Part shown: positions 8,758 through 18,402 of the stretch, one piece after another
How positions within the stretch are numbered: position 1 is the first letter of the stretch
Layout of the letters: the number at the start of each line of letters is the position of its first letter
Source of the DNA: Bacteroides caecimuris
GTDB lineage: Bacteria > Bacteroidota > Bacteroidia > Bacteroidales > Bacteroidaceae
Assembly (NCBI RefSeq): GCF_001688725.2
Contig: NZ_CP015401.2
Location: 2,418,001-2,482,000, forward strand
Reading direction: 5' to 3'
DNA: 64,000 nucleotides
The notes under the pieces: model-generated
The model's database searches: none
What the model was told of the DNA's origin: nothing
The model's input: the letters and a program-made list of their open reading frames with translations, nothing else
Made by a program: the position numbers and the translations under genes

Positions 8758-10789
8758 AGACTGTCCGAGAACTCCTCTTTAAACAGAGGTTTGTCGTTGT
8801 CCCTCCGCAATAGCCCCTGTTTGTAGCATGGTTTAACATTAGATATTCATGCTTCTCATTCATTTTTCTTATCTTTACCTAAGCTAAGAAACAGAGTTAT
8901 GGCATATAAGAAAGGTGAAGAACGACAACAGAAAGTACTTTTCCCCGATTGCATAGACGACTATGTTGAGGAGGATGCTCCGGTTCGTTTGTTTGATGCA
9001 TTCGTTGATAGTTTGGATATGGGCAAGTTAGAGTTTATACGGAACATTCCCAAAGCCACGGGAAGTCCCGGGTACGACCCTCGTGACCTGTTAAAACTGT
9101 ATATTTATGGTTACTTTTACCAAGTGCGTTCATCGCGCAAGTTGGCCCGTGAGTGCAAATGCAACGTGGAGGTGATGTGGCTACTGGGCAAATTATATCC
9201 TGATTTTCGCACCATTTCCGATTTTCGCAAGGATAATAAGGATAGCATAACTAAAGTATTCAAGGAGTTCAATAAGTTCTGCATGGGGTTGAAGCTCTTC
9301 TCCAAGTCATACATATCTATTGACGGAAGCAAGTTCAAGGCTGTAAATGCCAAGGATAACAATTTTACGCTCAACAAACTTGACGACCGTATCAAACGTT
9401 TGGATGAACATATCACTTTATACATGGAAGAGCTTGACTCATGCGATCGGGAAGAAGGTCGCAAACTTTCCAGAGAAGAACTTGAGCACAAACTGAATGT
9501 CTGTAAAGAACGCAAAGCCCGTTACGAAGCATACCGCACTACATTAGAGGAGTCTAATGAAAAACAGATATCGCTTACTGACCCGGATGCAAGACTGATG
9601 AAAGCGAATGAAGGTTTCTGCGTAGGCTATAACATGCAGACGGCTGTTGACGCGGACAGCCACATGATTGCCGGCTTCCGGGTCACTAACAGTCCTACTG
9701 ACCATGGCCAAATAACAAACGTAGCTACAGATGTGAAAAAAGACTATGGGATTGACATCCTTGAGACTACAGCAGACAAGGGCTATGAATGCCCCGAAGA
9801 CCATACCGACGCACTTGCATCGGGCATTGTACCCAATGTCATCCGGCGTGACGGTGGCTGCACCGAGCAGGTTGAGTTTGAGTACATTGGAAACACCATA
9901 ACCGATGAACAGAAAGTTAGTACCAACCCCGAGGACTTGAAGGCATGTCTTCAAGCCGGAGTAATTCCCGATGTCTACAACGGAATCTTAACTGATATGG
10001 AAATTGTTGAGGTAAAAAAGCGTACATTGCCGACATCCGATTCAGCAGTGCTGGACATGACTTCCGAACAAATGCGTGCCAAAGCTCTTGAAGGCTTCTT
10101 CGTTAGGGATGCCGAACGTAACCTTGTCTATTGTCCGCAAGGTGAGATTCTTAGACAGAAATCCATTAAACGAAACGGCAATATACGTTACTGCAACAAG
10201 TTGGCCTGCAAGAAATGCAAATGCAAGTGTACCATATCCAAGTTCAAGGAAGCGGACTTTAGTAAGGATGATCTAATAAAGGTTGCTGATACCCGAAGGA
10301 AACAAGATGCAGCAAATGACGGCAATGCGAATCTGAAACCAACAAGAATAACCGTTATGAAAAAGGTGGTACGCTATGTGCTACATCTTGACCAAAAGAA
10401 AATGGATAATCGCAAATGTTTGTCGGAACATCCGTTCGGGACAATTAAAAGAACGCTCGGATACTACTATTTTTTACTAAAAGGTTTTGCAAAAGTAGGT
10501 GCAGAGATGGGATTGCTCTGTCTATCCTATAACCTACGTCGTGCTATAAGTCTCAAAGGTGTACCCGCACTGCTTGCCGCACTCCGATAAAAGACTTGCC
10601 GAGGTGCACATCCTTACGAATATAGGTAATAACCACATTTTAAAGTGCATTTTAAGCTTCTAAAACCGATTATCATGAGAGAATTTATTCTTTCAATTGA
10701 AAAACAAATTCCACCAGATAGTCTCTACGACCTCAAATCCGCTGCAAGAATGCCATCCTACAGCGAAAATCAGAGTTCTCGGACGGTCT
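8758..10789 (+). mobile_element. IS1182-type insertion sequence
   Basis: The ends are 17-bp terminal inverted repeats, AGACTGTCCGAGAACTC at 8758-8774 and its near-exact reverse complement at 10773-10789 (16 of 17 match). Both sides are flanked by GGGGG (8753-8757 and 10790-10794), a possible 5-bp target duplication. The element carries one intact transposase gene. A TATCTTTA -7-like box lies about 30 bp before it. The element sits between glnN and the HdeD-like gene and breaks neither. Confidence 0.85.
8899..10590 (+). CDS. IS1182-family transposase
   Basis: DDE transposase of 563 aa, intact. The N-terminal domain has DDYVEEDAPVRLFDAFVD and PRDLLKLYIYGYFYQVRSSRKL, and FRTISDFRKDN follows at about 105-115. 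The catalytic acidic residues lie in SIDGSKFKAVNA (about 140), ETTADKGYECPED (about 290) and SEHPFGTIKRTLG (about 512). A Cys-rich segment (CNKLACKKCKCKC, about 433-446) is a probable zinc-binding insertion and is typical of the family. No frameshift or stop is visible, so the element could be active. Confidence 0.93.
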   Translation: MAYKKGEERQQKVLFPDCIDDYVEEDAPVRLFDAFVDSLDMGKLEFIRNIPKATGSPGYDPRDLLKLYIYGYFYQVRSSRKLARECKCNVEVMWLLGKLYPDFRTISDFRKDNKDSITKVFKEFNKFCMGLKLFSKSYISIDGSKFKAVNAKDNNFTLNKLDDRIKRLDEHITLYMEELDSCDREEGRKLSREELEHKLNVCKERKARYEAYRTTLEESNEKQISLTDPDARLMKANEGFCVGYNMQTAVDADSHMIAGFRVTNSPTDHGQITNVATDVKKDYGIDILETTADKGYECPEDHTDALASGIVPNVIRRDGGCTEQVEFEYIGNTITDEQKVSTNPEDLKACLQAGVIPDVYNGILTDMEIVEVKKRTLPTSDSAVLDMTSEQMRAKALEGFFVRDAERNLVYCPQGEILRQKSIKRNGNIRYCNKLACKKCKCKCTISKFKEADFSKDDLIKVADTRRKQDAANDGNANLKPTRITVMKKVVRYVLHLDQKKMDNRKCLSEHPFGTIKRTLGYYYFLLKGFAKVGAEMGLLCLSYNLRRAISLKGVPALLAALR

Positions 10790-10825
10790 GGGGGAGGGGT
10801 GCTGTGAAGCAGTCCTCTTCTTTAT

Positions 10826-11404
10826 TTATTCGATTATCTTTGCATCCTCAATATCATCATCGTCATGTACCACCGGAGTCTTCGGACGACAGCGGTCAAA
10901 CTTGAACCAGTTGATTAATTCGGTAAGCGAATAAACCAAACTACTCACACCAATAATTATAAATGCAGTATTACGTACTCCTGTCGGATTGAACAAAGCG
11001 ATGATACCTGCAATAAGAATCAATGAAGGAACCAGGTAAAACACTCCCGGAACAGGCATCCACCGACGTGCCATTGATAAAGAAGCAATCTGTTGCACTC
11101 CTCCCATTATCAGGATAAATCCCAATAAAAACATCAAAACATCTGCAAAGAATTCAGGCATCACAATCAGCCAGAGTCCAAATAACAAACTACCGATCCC
11201 TTCTATCGGGAAACGGGGATCCGCTTCACCTTCCTGTCTTTTCCGGCCGAAATAGCCCAAAAGGCCGATAACACCGGGAATCAAAAAGGCAACGCCAACT
11301 GTAATGACAATGTAGCTGGCAGCCGCATTTGGCCAAATAACGAGCACCAATCCTATCACAAGTGCAAAGAGAATACGAATAAGAGAATAATTCATTGTTT
11401 TCAT
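10826..11404 (-). CDS. HdeD-like (DUF308) membrane protein
   Basis: A small inner-membrane protein with about six hydrophobic segments arranged as three similar pairs (for example LIRILFALVIGLVLVIWP, GSLLFGLWLIVMPEFFADVLMFLLGFILIMGG), the pattern of the HdeD/DUF308 family. In enterobacteria HdeD is linked to acid resistance; a role here is not shown. The frame is open to 11491, but the ATG at 11404 (MKTMNYSLIR) gives a normal N-terminus and is preferred. The C-terminus is a short hydrophilic, acidic tail (VHDDDDIEDAKIIE). The IS ends 36 bp downstream of its stop codon. Confidence 0.8.
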   Translation of the reverse strand: MKTMNYSLIRILFALVIGLVLVIWPNAAASYIVITVGVAFLIPGVIGLLGYFGRKRQEGEADPRFPIEGIGSLLFGLWLIVMPEFFADVLMFLLGFILIMGGVQQIASLSMARRWMPVPGVFYLVPSLILIAGIIALFNPTGVRNTAFIIIGVSSLVYSLTELINWFKFDRCRPKTPVVHDDDDIEDAKIIE

Positions 11405-11491
11405 AAATTCTATATTTTTTAACCGGTTCTGTTCCAATACTTTTGCGAATATAAGTGTTTCTACTGATATATAAAAATAACAAATAAACAT

Positions 11492-12360
11492 TGTAATAAG
11501 TTCGTAATAATATCGTTATGACGCTTACATTCCGCATTGATATTTTTGAATGAAAAAAAGAAATTGCATTTATAAACATTATACAGATTACGTTGAACTT
11601 TCCGAATACTACTATACAAAAAAAAGAATTGCATACTCTATACAACTCTTCATAAAAAAAACATGATTTATTCGAAGCCTGTCAGAATCAAGCAAATAAC
11701 TGCTGTGCAACGGAGAACAATTCAAGTTGAAAATTGTTCTATATCAGAAAAATGAATGTTCAAGATTGAATATGTAAGAAAGTAATAACGGAAGCAAGTA
11801 TAGATATGCTGTCTACCGTATATCATAAAAAAAGACGCGCGCTTCTTGCAAACGATTTTTCATTTTCGTTTCTCATATTCTCATGATCTTTAGATAAATA
11901 TAAGATTATCAAGTAGATATCTTATGAGAACTACTTTCTAAAAACAGCATTTCTCATAAAACATCCCCTATTTTTGCTAAAAACAGACCTTATTCTCATA
12001 GTGTTTCGGGGTATTTCTCATAGTGTAGTGTGCCGGAAGCCGGCATTGGATAATATAGAACCATGTATTCCTTTTGCTTGTTTCCATATACAGTATATTA
12101 GTTCCACATATTGTGGGAAAAGATTCCCAACTGTTTGGGAAAGTATTCCCTCATATTGTGGGAATACTTTCCCACAATATATGGGACAATTGAAACCAAT
12201 AAGTATCTTCAAGCAAAAACCATTATTTTATCTAAATAGCAGAGCTTTATTTCCTGATAAAAATAAGGTAAGTAGAAAGAAAAAAGAAAAGATGAATGGC
12301 TTTTGGCTATGAGAATTTCTTAAATGAAAAAGCCGTGGAGGCAAAAGAGAAAAAAGTCAT
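11492..12360. other. Long AT-rich intergenic region upstream of the trp operon
   Basis: I find no convincing gene in this stretch. TTCTCATA recurs at 11951, 11993 and 12015, and TTCTCAT also pairs with a downstream ATGAGAA around 11878-11930. The clear structure is the 22-bp repeat array at 12102-12189, listed separately. The short open frame near 11974-12312 runs through this repeat and has no protein-like features. Confidence 0.5.
12102..12189. repeat. 22-bp periodic GGGAA/TTCCC dyad array
   Basis: Four units begin TTCC(C) at 12102, 12124, 12146 and 12168/12169. Between units lie three 14-bp dyads of the form GGGAA-N4-TTCCC with N4 = AAGA, AGTA and TACT; the second and third are exact reverse complements of each other. 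ATATTGTGGGAAA in unit 1 is likewise complementary to TTTCCCACAATAT in unit 4, so the array is also symmetric as a whole. The geometry (5-bp arm, 4, 5-bp arm, 8) is the same as in the GAAAC arrays. Confidence 0.75.
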
Positions 12361-12366
12361 ATTTTG

Positions 12367-12397
12367 TTTGCTATTTCAAATAAAATGTCTATATTTG
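12367..12397 (+). promoter_or_regulatory. trp operon promoter
   Basis: A TTTG -33 box at 12367-12370 and TATATTTG at 12390-12397 are separated by 19 bp, a full match to the Bacteroides promoter consensus. Transcription should begin near 12404, just before the leader peptide. Confidence 0.75.
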
Positions 12398-12420
12398 CCC
12401 ACATAAAATTACAAAAGACA

Positions 12421-12483
12421 ATGAGAACAATGTTAGTAAATACATATTGGTGGTGGCGCCCGTTACAACTCCGACAGTCGTAA
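12421..12483 (+). CDS. trpL: trp operon leader peptide with three consecutive Trp codons
   Basis: A 20-codon open frame (ATG at 12421, TAA at 12481) with TGG TGG TGG at codons 10-12. It lies about 17 nt after the predicted transcription start and 50 bp before a strong intrinsic terminator that precedes trpB. This is the classical layout of ribosome-mediated attenuation: when charged tRNA-Trp is scarce the ribosome stalls at the Trp codons and the terminator does not form. A Bacteroidetes RNA motif upstream of trp genes (Bacteroid-trp) is described in the literature and probably corresponds to this site. Confidence 0.88.
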   Translation: MRTMLVNTYWWWRPLQLRQS

Positions 12484-12533
12484 GGGAGCAGTGCTCGTAT
12501 GTATATACCTCATTAAAGATATAACAAATTTGA

Positions 12534-12570
12534 AAGAGCCCTGTCGCAACCTGCGACAGGGCTCTTTTTA
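12534..12570 (+). terminator. trp attenuator terminator
   Basis: A 15-bp perfect stem (12534-12548 with 12552-12566), a 3-nt loop and a following T run. It lies between the Trp-codon leader peptide and trpB, so it is the regulated terminator of the operon. Confidence 0.9.
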
Positions 12571-12622
12571 TTTACCCGTTTCAATACAGATTCAATAATA
12601 ACATAAAAATACAGATAGGATT

Positions 12623-13810
12623 ATGAAAAGTTTTTTAGTTGACCAGGATGGCTATTACGGAGAATTCGGCGGTGCTTACGTACCGGAAATCCTCCACAAA
12701 TGTGTTGAGGAATTAACTAGTAAGTACCTCGAAGTAATTGAAAGTAAAGAATTTAAAAAAGAATTCGACCAGTTGCTACGTGACTACGTAGGACGTCCTT
12801 CCCCACTCTATCCAGCCCAACGCCTTTCTGAAAAATACGGTTGCAAATTGTATCTGAAGCGGGAAGACCTGAATCATACAGGTGCTCACAAAATCAACAA
12901 TACCATCGGACAAATCTTACTGGCACGCCGCATGGGAAAGAAGCGCATCATCGCCGAAACCGGAGCCGGACAACATGGAGTAGCAACAGCTACCGTCTGT
13001 GCATTGATGAATATGGAATGTATCGTTTATATGGGAAAAACGGACGTAGAACGCCAGCACATCAATGTAGAGAAAATGAAAATGTTGGGAGCCACCGTTA
13101 TCCCCGTTACTTCCGGCAACATGACGCTGAAAGACTCAACCAACGAAGCGATCCGCGACTGGTGCTGTCATCCTGCCGACACTTATTATATCATCGGCTC
13201 TACCGTAGGTCCTCATCCCTACCCTGACATGGTGGCACGCCTGCAATCTGTCATCAGTGAAGAAATCAAAAAGCAACTGCAAGAAAAAGAAGGACGTGAT
13301 TATCCGGATTATCTGATAGCCTGCGTGGGAGGAGGAAGCAATGCTGCCGGAACGATTTATCATTATATCAACGACGAACGGGTAGGCATTATCCTGGCAG
13401 AAGCGGGAGGTAAAGGAATAGAAACCGGAATGACCGCCGCTACCATCCAACTCGGCAAAATGGGCATTATCCACGGAGCACGTACCTACGTCATCCAAAA
13501 CGAAGACGGACAGATAGAGGAACCATACTCCATTTCCGCCGGACTGGATTATCCGGGCATTGGTCCGATACACGCTAACCTTGCCGCCCAAAGCCGTGCC
13601 AATGTGTTGGCAATCAACGACGACGAAGCGATAGAGGCTGCCTACGAACTGACCAAATTCGAAGGTATTATCCCAGCATTGGAATCTGCCCACGCATTGG
13701 GAGCTTTGAAAAAATTGAAGTTCAAGCCGGAAGATATCGTTGTATTGACTGTTTCGGGACGAGGAGACAAAGATATTGAAACCTATTTGTCGTTTAACGA
13801 ACAGCTATAA
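12623..13810 (+). CDS. trpB: Tryptophan synthase beta chain
   Basis: PLP enzyme that condenses indole with serine to tryptophan, in complex with TrpA. The PLP lysine is in [15 protein letters not shown] (about residue 89), [13 protein letters not shown] (about 112) follows, and the phosphate-binding [10 protein letters not shown] is at about 235. Length 395 aa is normal for TrpB1. It is the first gene of the operon trpB-E-G-D-C-F-A, the order seen in Bacteroides, directly behind the attenuator. Its partner trpA is the last gene. Confidence 0.97.
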   Translation: MKSFLVDQDGYYGEFGGAYVPEILHKCVEELTSKYLEVIESKEFKKEFDQLLRDYVGRPSPLYPAQRLSEKYGCKLYLKREDLNHTGAHKINNTIGQILLARRMGKKRIIAETGAGQHGVATATVCALMNMECIVYMGKTDVERQHINVEKMKMLGATVIPVTSGNMTLKDSTNEAIRDWCCHPADTYYIIGSTVGPHPYPDMVARLQSVISEEIKKQLQEKEGRDYPDYLIACVGGGSNAAGTIYHYINDERVGIILAEAGGKGIETGMTAATIQLGKMGIIHGARTYVIQNEDGQIEEPYSISAGLDYPGIGPIHANLAAQSRANVLAINDDEAIEAAYELTKFEGIIPALESAHALGALKKLKFKPEDIVVLTVSGRGDKDIETYLSFNEQL

Positions 13811-13858
13811 ATAATTAGTCAACCATCATTCGCAATCAATAATCAAGCAATTATAGAA

Positions 13859-15265
13859 ATGAAAACATTCAATTATACTACCCATAGCAAACAAGTGCTC
13901 GGAGATATGCATACTCCTGTCAGCATTTATCTGAAAGTGCGCGACATGTATCCTCAATCCGCATTAATGGAAAGTTCCGATTATCATGCCGGAGAAAATT
14001 CCCTGTCATTTATAGCCCTTTGTCCCTTGGCAAGCATCGGTGTAAACGGTGGCATTGTCACTGCCAACTATCCCGATAATAGCCGTACGGAAGAACCGCT
14101 GACAAAAACATTCAATGTAGAAAAGGCCATGAACCGGTTTATCAATCAGTTTCAGGTGACCGGAGATAATAAGAATGTATGCGGACTTTACGGATACACG
14201 ACGTTTAATGCCGTGAAGTACTTCGAGCACATCCCGGTGAAAGAAAGTCATGATGAGCAAAACGATGCTCCGGATTTACTATACATATTATATAAGTATG
14301 TCATTGTTTTCAATCATTTCAAAAATGAGCTGACATTAGTTGAAATGTTGTCCGAAGGAGAAGAAAGCGGTTTGCCGGAACTGGAAGCAGCCATCGAAAA
14401 CCGGAATTATGCTTCCTACAATTTCTCTGTAACAGGCCCCGTAACCAGCCCCATCACCGACGAAGAACACAAAGCAAATGTGCGCAAAGGAATCGCACAC
14501 TGTATGCGCGGAGATGTTTTTCAAATTGTGCTTTCCAGAAGATTTATCCAACCATACGCCGGAGATGATTTCAAAGTTTATCGCGCACTCCGCAGCATCA
14601 ATCCTTCTCCTTATCTTTTCTACTTCGACTTCGGAGGATATCGTATCTTTGGTTCTTCACCGGAAACACATTGCAAAATCGAAAACGGCCGTGCCTACAT
14701 TGATCCGATTGCAGGAACCACCCGTCGCACGGGAGACACAGTAAAAGACCGCGAATTGACAGAAGCTTTACTGGCCGACCCTAAAGAAAATGCAGAGCAT
14801 GTCATGCTGGTTGATCTTGCAAGAAACGACCTTTCACGTAATTGCCATGACGTACGAGTGGTATTCTATAAGGAACCGCAATATTATAGCCATGTTATTC
14901 ACTTGGTAAGCCGTGTCAGCGGTATGCTGGGTGAAGGCGCAGACAAAATAAAAACGTTTATTGACACGTTTCCGGCCGGTACGTTAAGCGGTGCCCCCAA
15001 AGTACGCGCTATGCAGTTAATCAGTGAAATCGAGCCACATAATCGTGGAGCCTACGGTGGTTGTATCGGTTTTATCGGATTGAATGGCGAATTAAACCAA
15101 GCAATCACCATCCGTACTTTTGTAAGCCGCAACAACGAACTCTGGTTCCAGGCCGGAGGAGGTATCGTAGCACGCAGCCAAGATGAATACGAACTGCAAG
15201 AGGTGAACAATAAACTGGGAGCGCTGAAAAAAGCAATTGATTTAGCTGTCAAATTAAAAAATTAA
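13859..15265 (+). CDS. trpE: Anthranilate synthase component I
   Basis: Makes anthranilate from chorismate and ammonia supplied by TrpG. The chorismate-binding domain is complete, with DPIAGTTRRTG (about 280), LVDLARNDLSR (about 318), TFPAGTLSGAPKVRAM (about 365) and AGGGIVARSQDEYE near the C-terminus. The N-terminal LMESSDYHAGENSLSF resembles the LLES tryptophan-binding element, so feedback inhibition by tryptophan is likely. Length 468 aa is normal. The gene for its amidotransferase partner follows 20-50 bp downstream depending on the start. Confidence 0.96.
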   Translation: MKTFNYTTHSKQVLGDMHTPVSIYLKVRDMYPQSALMESSDYHAGENSLSFIALCPLASIGVNGGIVTANYPDNSRTEEPLTKTFNVEKAMNRFINQFQVTGDNKNVCGLYGYTTFNAVKYFEHIPVKESHDEQNDAPDLLYILYKYVIVFNHFKNELTLVEMLSEGEESGLPELEAAIENRNYASYNFSVTGPVTSPITDEEHKANVRKGIAHCMRGDVFQIVLSRRFIQPYAGDDFKVYRALRSINPSPYLFYFDFGGYRIFGSSPETHCKIENGRAYIDPIAGTTRRTGDTVKDRELTEALLADPKENAEHVMLVDLARNDLSRNCHDVRVVFYKEPQYYSHVIHLVSRVSGMLGEGADKIKTFIDTFPAGTLSGAPKVRAMQLISEIEPHNRGAYGGCIGFIGLNGELNQAITIRTFVSRNNELWFQAGGGIVARSQDEYELQEVNNKLGALKKAIDLAVKLKN

Positions 15266-15315
15266 CCGTCCAACAGAGATAGTATTTGAACAACCATTTT
15301 ACAATGACCATAAAA

Positions 15316-15882
15316 ATGAAAATATTACTTTTAGATAACTACGACTCTTTCACTTATAACCTGCTGCATGTAGTGAAAGAATTAGGGGCTACAGATGTAG
15401 AAGTAGTCCGCAACGACCAAATAGAGCTTGATGAGGTAGATCGTTTTGATAAAATCATCCTGTCTCCCGGACCGGGCATACCCGAAGAAGCCGGCTTGTT
15501 ACTACCTATTATTAAGAGATACGCTCCAGCCAAAAGCATTCTAGGGGTTTGCCTGGGTCATCAGGCTATCGGCGAAGCTTTCGGAGCACGTCTGGAAAAC
15601 CTCAAAGAAGTATATCATGGTGTACAAACTCCGGTTAGTATCATTCGTCGGGACCTGCTTTTTGAAGGATTAGGAAAAGAAATCCCTGTCGGAAGATATC
15701 ATTCGTGGGTAGTCAGCCGGGAAGGCTTTCCTGACTGTCTGGAAATAACAGCAGAAAGCCAGGAGGGACAAATCATGGCCATCCGCCATAAAACGTATGA
15801 TGTACATGGCATTCAGTTCCATCCCGAATCAGTATTAACTCCGCAAGGAAAAGAAATGATCAAAAACTTCTTAAACGATTGA
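15316..15882 (+). CDS. trpG: Anthranilate synthase component II (glutamine amidotransferase)
   Basis: Releases ammonia from glutamine for TrpE. The class I amidotransferase triad is visible: Cys in GVCLGHQAIGEAFGA, and His/Glu in GIQFHPESVLTPQG. The oxyanion motif SPGPGIPEEAG is also present. The frame opens at 15286, but the family N-terminus KILLLDNYDSFTYNL fits the ATG at 15316, giving 188 aa. It ends 5 bp before trpD, so translation of the two is probably coupled. It is a stand-alone TrpG, not fused to TrpD. Confidence 0.94.
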   Translation: MKILLLDNYDSFTYNLLHVVKELGATDVEVVRNDQIELDEVDRFDKIILSPGPGIPEEAGLLLPIIKRYAPAKSILGVCLGHQAIGEAFGARLENLKEVYHGVQTPVSIIRRDLLFEGLGKEIPVGRYHSWVVSREGFPDCLEITAESQEGQIMAIRHKTYDVHGIQFHPESVLTPQGKEMIKNFLND

Positions 15883-15886
15883 ACTT

Positions 15887-16882
15887 ATGAAACAGATTCT
15901 ATACAAACTTTTCGAACATCAATATTTGGGACGCGATGAAGCGCGCACCATTCTACAGAACATCGCGCAAGGGAAATATAACGATGTGCAAGTGGCCTCA
16001 CTCATCACCGTCTTTCTGATGCGTAATATTTCCGTAGAGGAATTATGCGGTTTCCGTGACGCACTGCTGGAAATGCGTATTCCAGTCGATTTGAGTGATT
16101 TCGCTCCAATTGATATCGTAGGAACCGGAGGTGACGGAAAAAACACATTCAATATTTCTACAGCTTCCTGCTTTACAGTTGCCGGAGCCGGCTTCCCGGT
16201 TGTGAAACATGGCAACTATGGAGCAACGTCGGTCAGTGGTGCCAGTAATGTAATGGAGCAACACGGTGTCAAATTCACCAGTGATGTAGACCAACTGCGT
16301 CGCAGCATGGAAAAATGCAATCTTGCTTATCTGCATGCCCCTTTATTCAATCCGGCATTAAAAGCAGTAGCTCCGGTTCGCAAAGGATTGGCAGTGCGCA
16401 CTTTCTTCAATATGCTCGGTCCATTGGTAAATCCGGTATTACCTGCTTACCAACTGCTAGGAGTTTACAATCTACCGTTACTTCGCCTTTACACCTATAC
16501 TTATCAGGAAAGCAAGACAAGCTTTGCCGTTGTTCATAGCCTCGACGGATATGATGAGATTTCTCTGACCAATGAGTTTAAAGTGGCAACCAGCGATCAT
16601 GAAAAGATTTACACTCCCGAAAGCCTAGGCTTCTCCCGTTATAAAGAGACTGACTTGGATGGCGGACAAACACCGGAAGATGCAGCTAAGATTTTCGATC
16701 ATATCATGAATAATACAGCTACGGAAGCTCAAAAAAATGTAGTGATAGTCAACTCCGCTTTCGCTATCCATGTGATTCGTCCGGAAAAGACAATTGAAGA
16801 ATGTATCGCTCTTGCCAAAGAATCATTGGAAAGCGGACGAGCATTAGCAACTTTGAAGAAATTCATTGAATTAAATAGTTAA
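15887..16882 (+). CDS. trpD: Anthranilate phosphoribosyltransferase
   Basis: Transfers phosphoribose from PRPP to anthranilate. The PRPP/Mg site GTGGDGKNTFNIST (about residue 80) and the anthranilate-side motifs KHGNYGATSVSGASNVME (about 107) and NPALKAVAPVRKGLAVRTFFNMLGPLVNP (about 155-185, key Arg and NxLGPL) are present. Length 331 aa is normal. It follows trpG by 5 bp. Confidence 0.96.
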   Translation: MKQILYKLFEHQYLGRDEARTILQNIAQGKYNDVQVASLITVFLMRNISVEELCGFRDALLEMRIPVDLSDFAPIDIVGTGGDGKNTFNISTASCFTVAGAGFPVVKHGNYGATSVSGASNVMEQHGVKFTSDVDQLRRSMEKCNLAYLHAPLFNPALKAVAPVRKGLAVRTFFNMLGPLVNPVLPAYQLLGVYNLPLLRLYTYTYQESKTSFAVVHSLDGYDEISLTNEFKVATSDHEKIYTPESLGFSRYKETDLDGGQTPEDAAKIFDHIMNNTATEAQKNVVIVNSAFAIHVIRPEKTIEECIALAKESLESGRALATLKKFIELNS

Positions 16883-16951
16883 TTTGATTTACGATTAGAC
16901 GATTTACAATGTACGATTGAAGTTAGTATTACTAAAAAAAACAACGAACTG

Positions 16952-17734
16952 ATGAAAGATATATTATCCGAAATTATAGCAAACAAACGACTTGAAATTG
17001 ACCTGCAAAAGCAGGCTATTTCTATCGAACAACTACAGGAAGGTATCAGCGGATCTCCGACTCCCCGCTCTATGAAGCAGGCATTAGCCTCTTCCGCATC
17101 AGGTATTATCGCCGAGTTCAAGCGGCGCTCTCCTTCCAAAGGATGGATAAAGGAAGAAGCATGTCCGGAAGAGATCGTTCCCTCCTATGCAGCGGCAGGT
17201 GCCTCCGCCCTTTCCATCCTTACTGATGAGAAGTTTTTCGGAGGAAGCCTGAAAGATATCCGCGCCGCACGCCCTTTGGTGGAAATTCCCATTCTTAGAA
17301 AGGACTTCATCATTGACGAATACCAGCTTTACCAAACTAAAATTGTCGGTGCAGATGCCGTACTTCTCATCGCAGCCGCACTAGAACTGGAGGAATGCAA
17401 TGAACTGGCAGAAAAAGCCCATGAATTAGGACTGGAGGTCTTATTAGAGATTCATAGTTCCGAGGAACTGGCATACATTAACAAAGGAACAGATATGATA
17501 GGTATCAACAACCGTAATCTGGGTACTTTCTTCACCGATGTGGAAAACTCTTTCCGCCTGGCCGGACAACTTCCTCAAGATGCGGTACTGGTATCTGAAA
17601 GCGGCATCTCCGATCCGGAAATAGTTAAACGCCTTCGGGCAGCCGGATTCCGGGGATTCCTGATCGGCGAAACATTTATGAAAACACAGCGACCGGGAGA
17701 AACCTTACAGAATTTCCTGCAAGCCATTCAATAA
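16952..17734 (+). CDS. trpC: Indole-3-glycerol phosphate synthase
   Basis: Closes the indole ring of CdRP. The TIM barrel carries IIAEFKRRSPSKG (catalytic Glu and Lys, about 50), ILRKDFIIDEYQLYQ (Lys about 112), VLLEIHSSEEL, IGINNRNLGTF and VSESGISDPE. It is 260 aa and monofunctional, with trpF as a separate gene 26 bp downstream. The 69-bp gap before it has direct repeats of ACGATT but no clear hairpin. Confidence 0.96.
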   Translation: MKDILSEIIANKRLEIDLQKQAISIEQLQEGISGSPTPRSMKQALASSASGIIAEFKRRSPSKGWIKEEACPEEIVPSYAAAGASALSILTDEKFFGGSLKDIRAARPLVEIPILRKDFIIDEYQLYQTKIVGADAVLLIAAALELEECNELAEKAHELGLEVLLEIHSSEELAYINKGTDMIGINNRNLGTFFTDVENSFRLAGQLPQDAVLVSESGISDPEIVKRLRAAGFRGFLIGETFMKTQRPGETLQNFLQAIQ

Positions 17735-17760
17735 ACTAATTATTCAAAACGGACAGCCCT

Positions 17761-18390
17761 ATGATTAACGGAAAAATTATCAAAGTATGCGGCATGCGAG
17801 AAGCTGAAAACATACAGGACATAGAGTCTATCGAAGGCATAGATATGCTGGGATTCATCTTTTATCCTAAATCTCCCCGATGTGTCTACGAGCTTCCGGC
17901 TTACCTACCCACTCATGCCCGGCGTGTCGGCGTCTTTGTCAATGAAGACAAGCAAGTGGTCAGCATGTATGCTGATCGTTTCGGACTGAATGATGTGCAA
18001 CTCCACGGAAATGAATCGCCGGAATACTGCCGGTCTTTACATTCTACCGGATTGAAAATCATCAAGGCCTTTTCCGTAGACCGCCCCAAAGACTTGAAAA
18101 AGGTGTATGACTACGAAAAAGTCTGTGATCTTTTTCTGTTCGATACCCAATGCGAGCAATATGGTGGTTCGGGAAATCAATTTGATTGGAGCATATTACA
18201 TACATACAACGGACATGTACCTTTCCTCTTGAGCGGAGGTATCAACTCATACAGTGCCAATGCCCTGAAAGAATTCAAGCATCCCCGGCTTGCCGGATAT
18301 GATCTCAACAGCCGTTTTGAAACCAAACCGGGAGAAAAAGATCCGAAGCGTATCCGGACATTTTTAGACGAATTAAAATCATCACTTTAA
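17761..18390 (+). CDS. trpF: Phosphoribosylanthranilate isomerase
   Basis: Amadori isomerisation of PRA to CdRP. The catalytic Cys is in IKVCGMREAENI at the N-terminus and the general acid Asp is in LFDTQCEQYGGSG (about residue 128). The phosphate-binding LSGGINSYSA is at about 158. At 209 aa it has the usual length. It lies between trpC and trpA, 12 bp before the latter. Confidence 0.95.
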   Translation: MINGKIIKVCGMREAENIQDIESIEGIDMLGFIFYPKSPRCVYELPAYLPTHARRVGVFVNEDKQVVSMYADRFGLNDVQLHGNESPEYCRSLHSTGLKIIKAFSVDRPKDLKKVYDYEKVCDLFLFDTQCEQYGGSGNQFDWSILHTYNGHVPFLLSGGINSYSANALKEFKHPRLAGYDLNSRFETKPGEKDPKRIRTFLDELKSSL

Positions 18391-18402
18391 AATTCCAGCG
18401 TC

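Noticed and set aside
10675..10905. Small passenger gene at the right end of the IS
   Set aside because: The frame reads out through the terminal repeat into flanking DNA and has no recognisable features.
11974..12312. 112-codon open frame upstream of trp
   Set aside because: It runs through the 22-bp repeat array, has repeat-derived composition and no start context.
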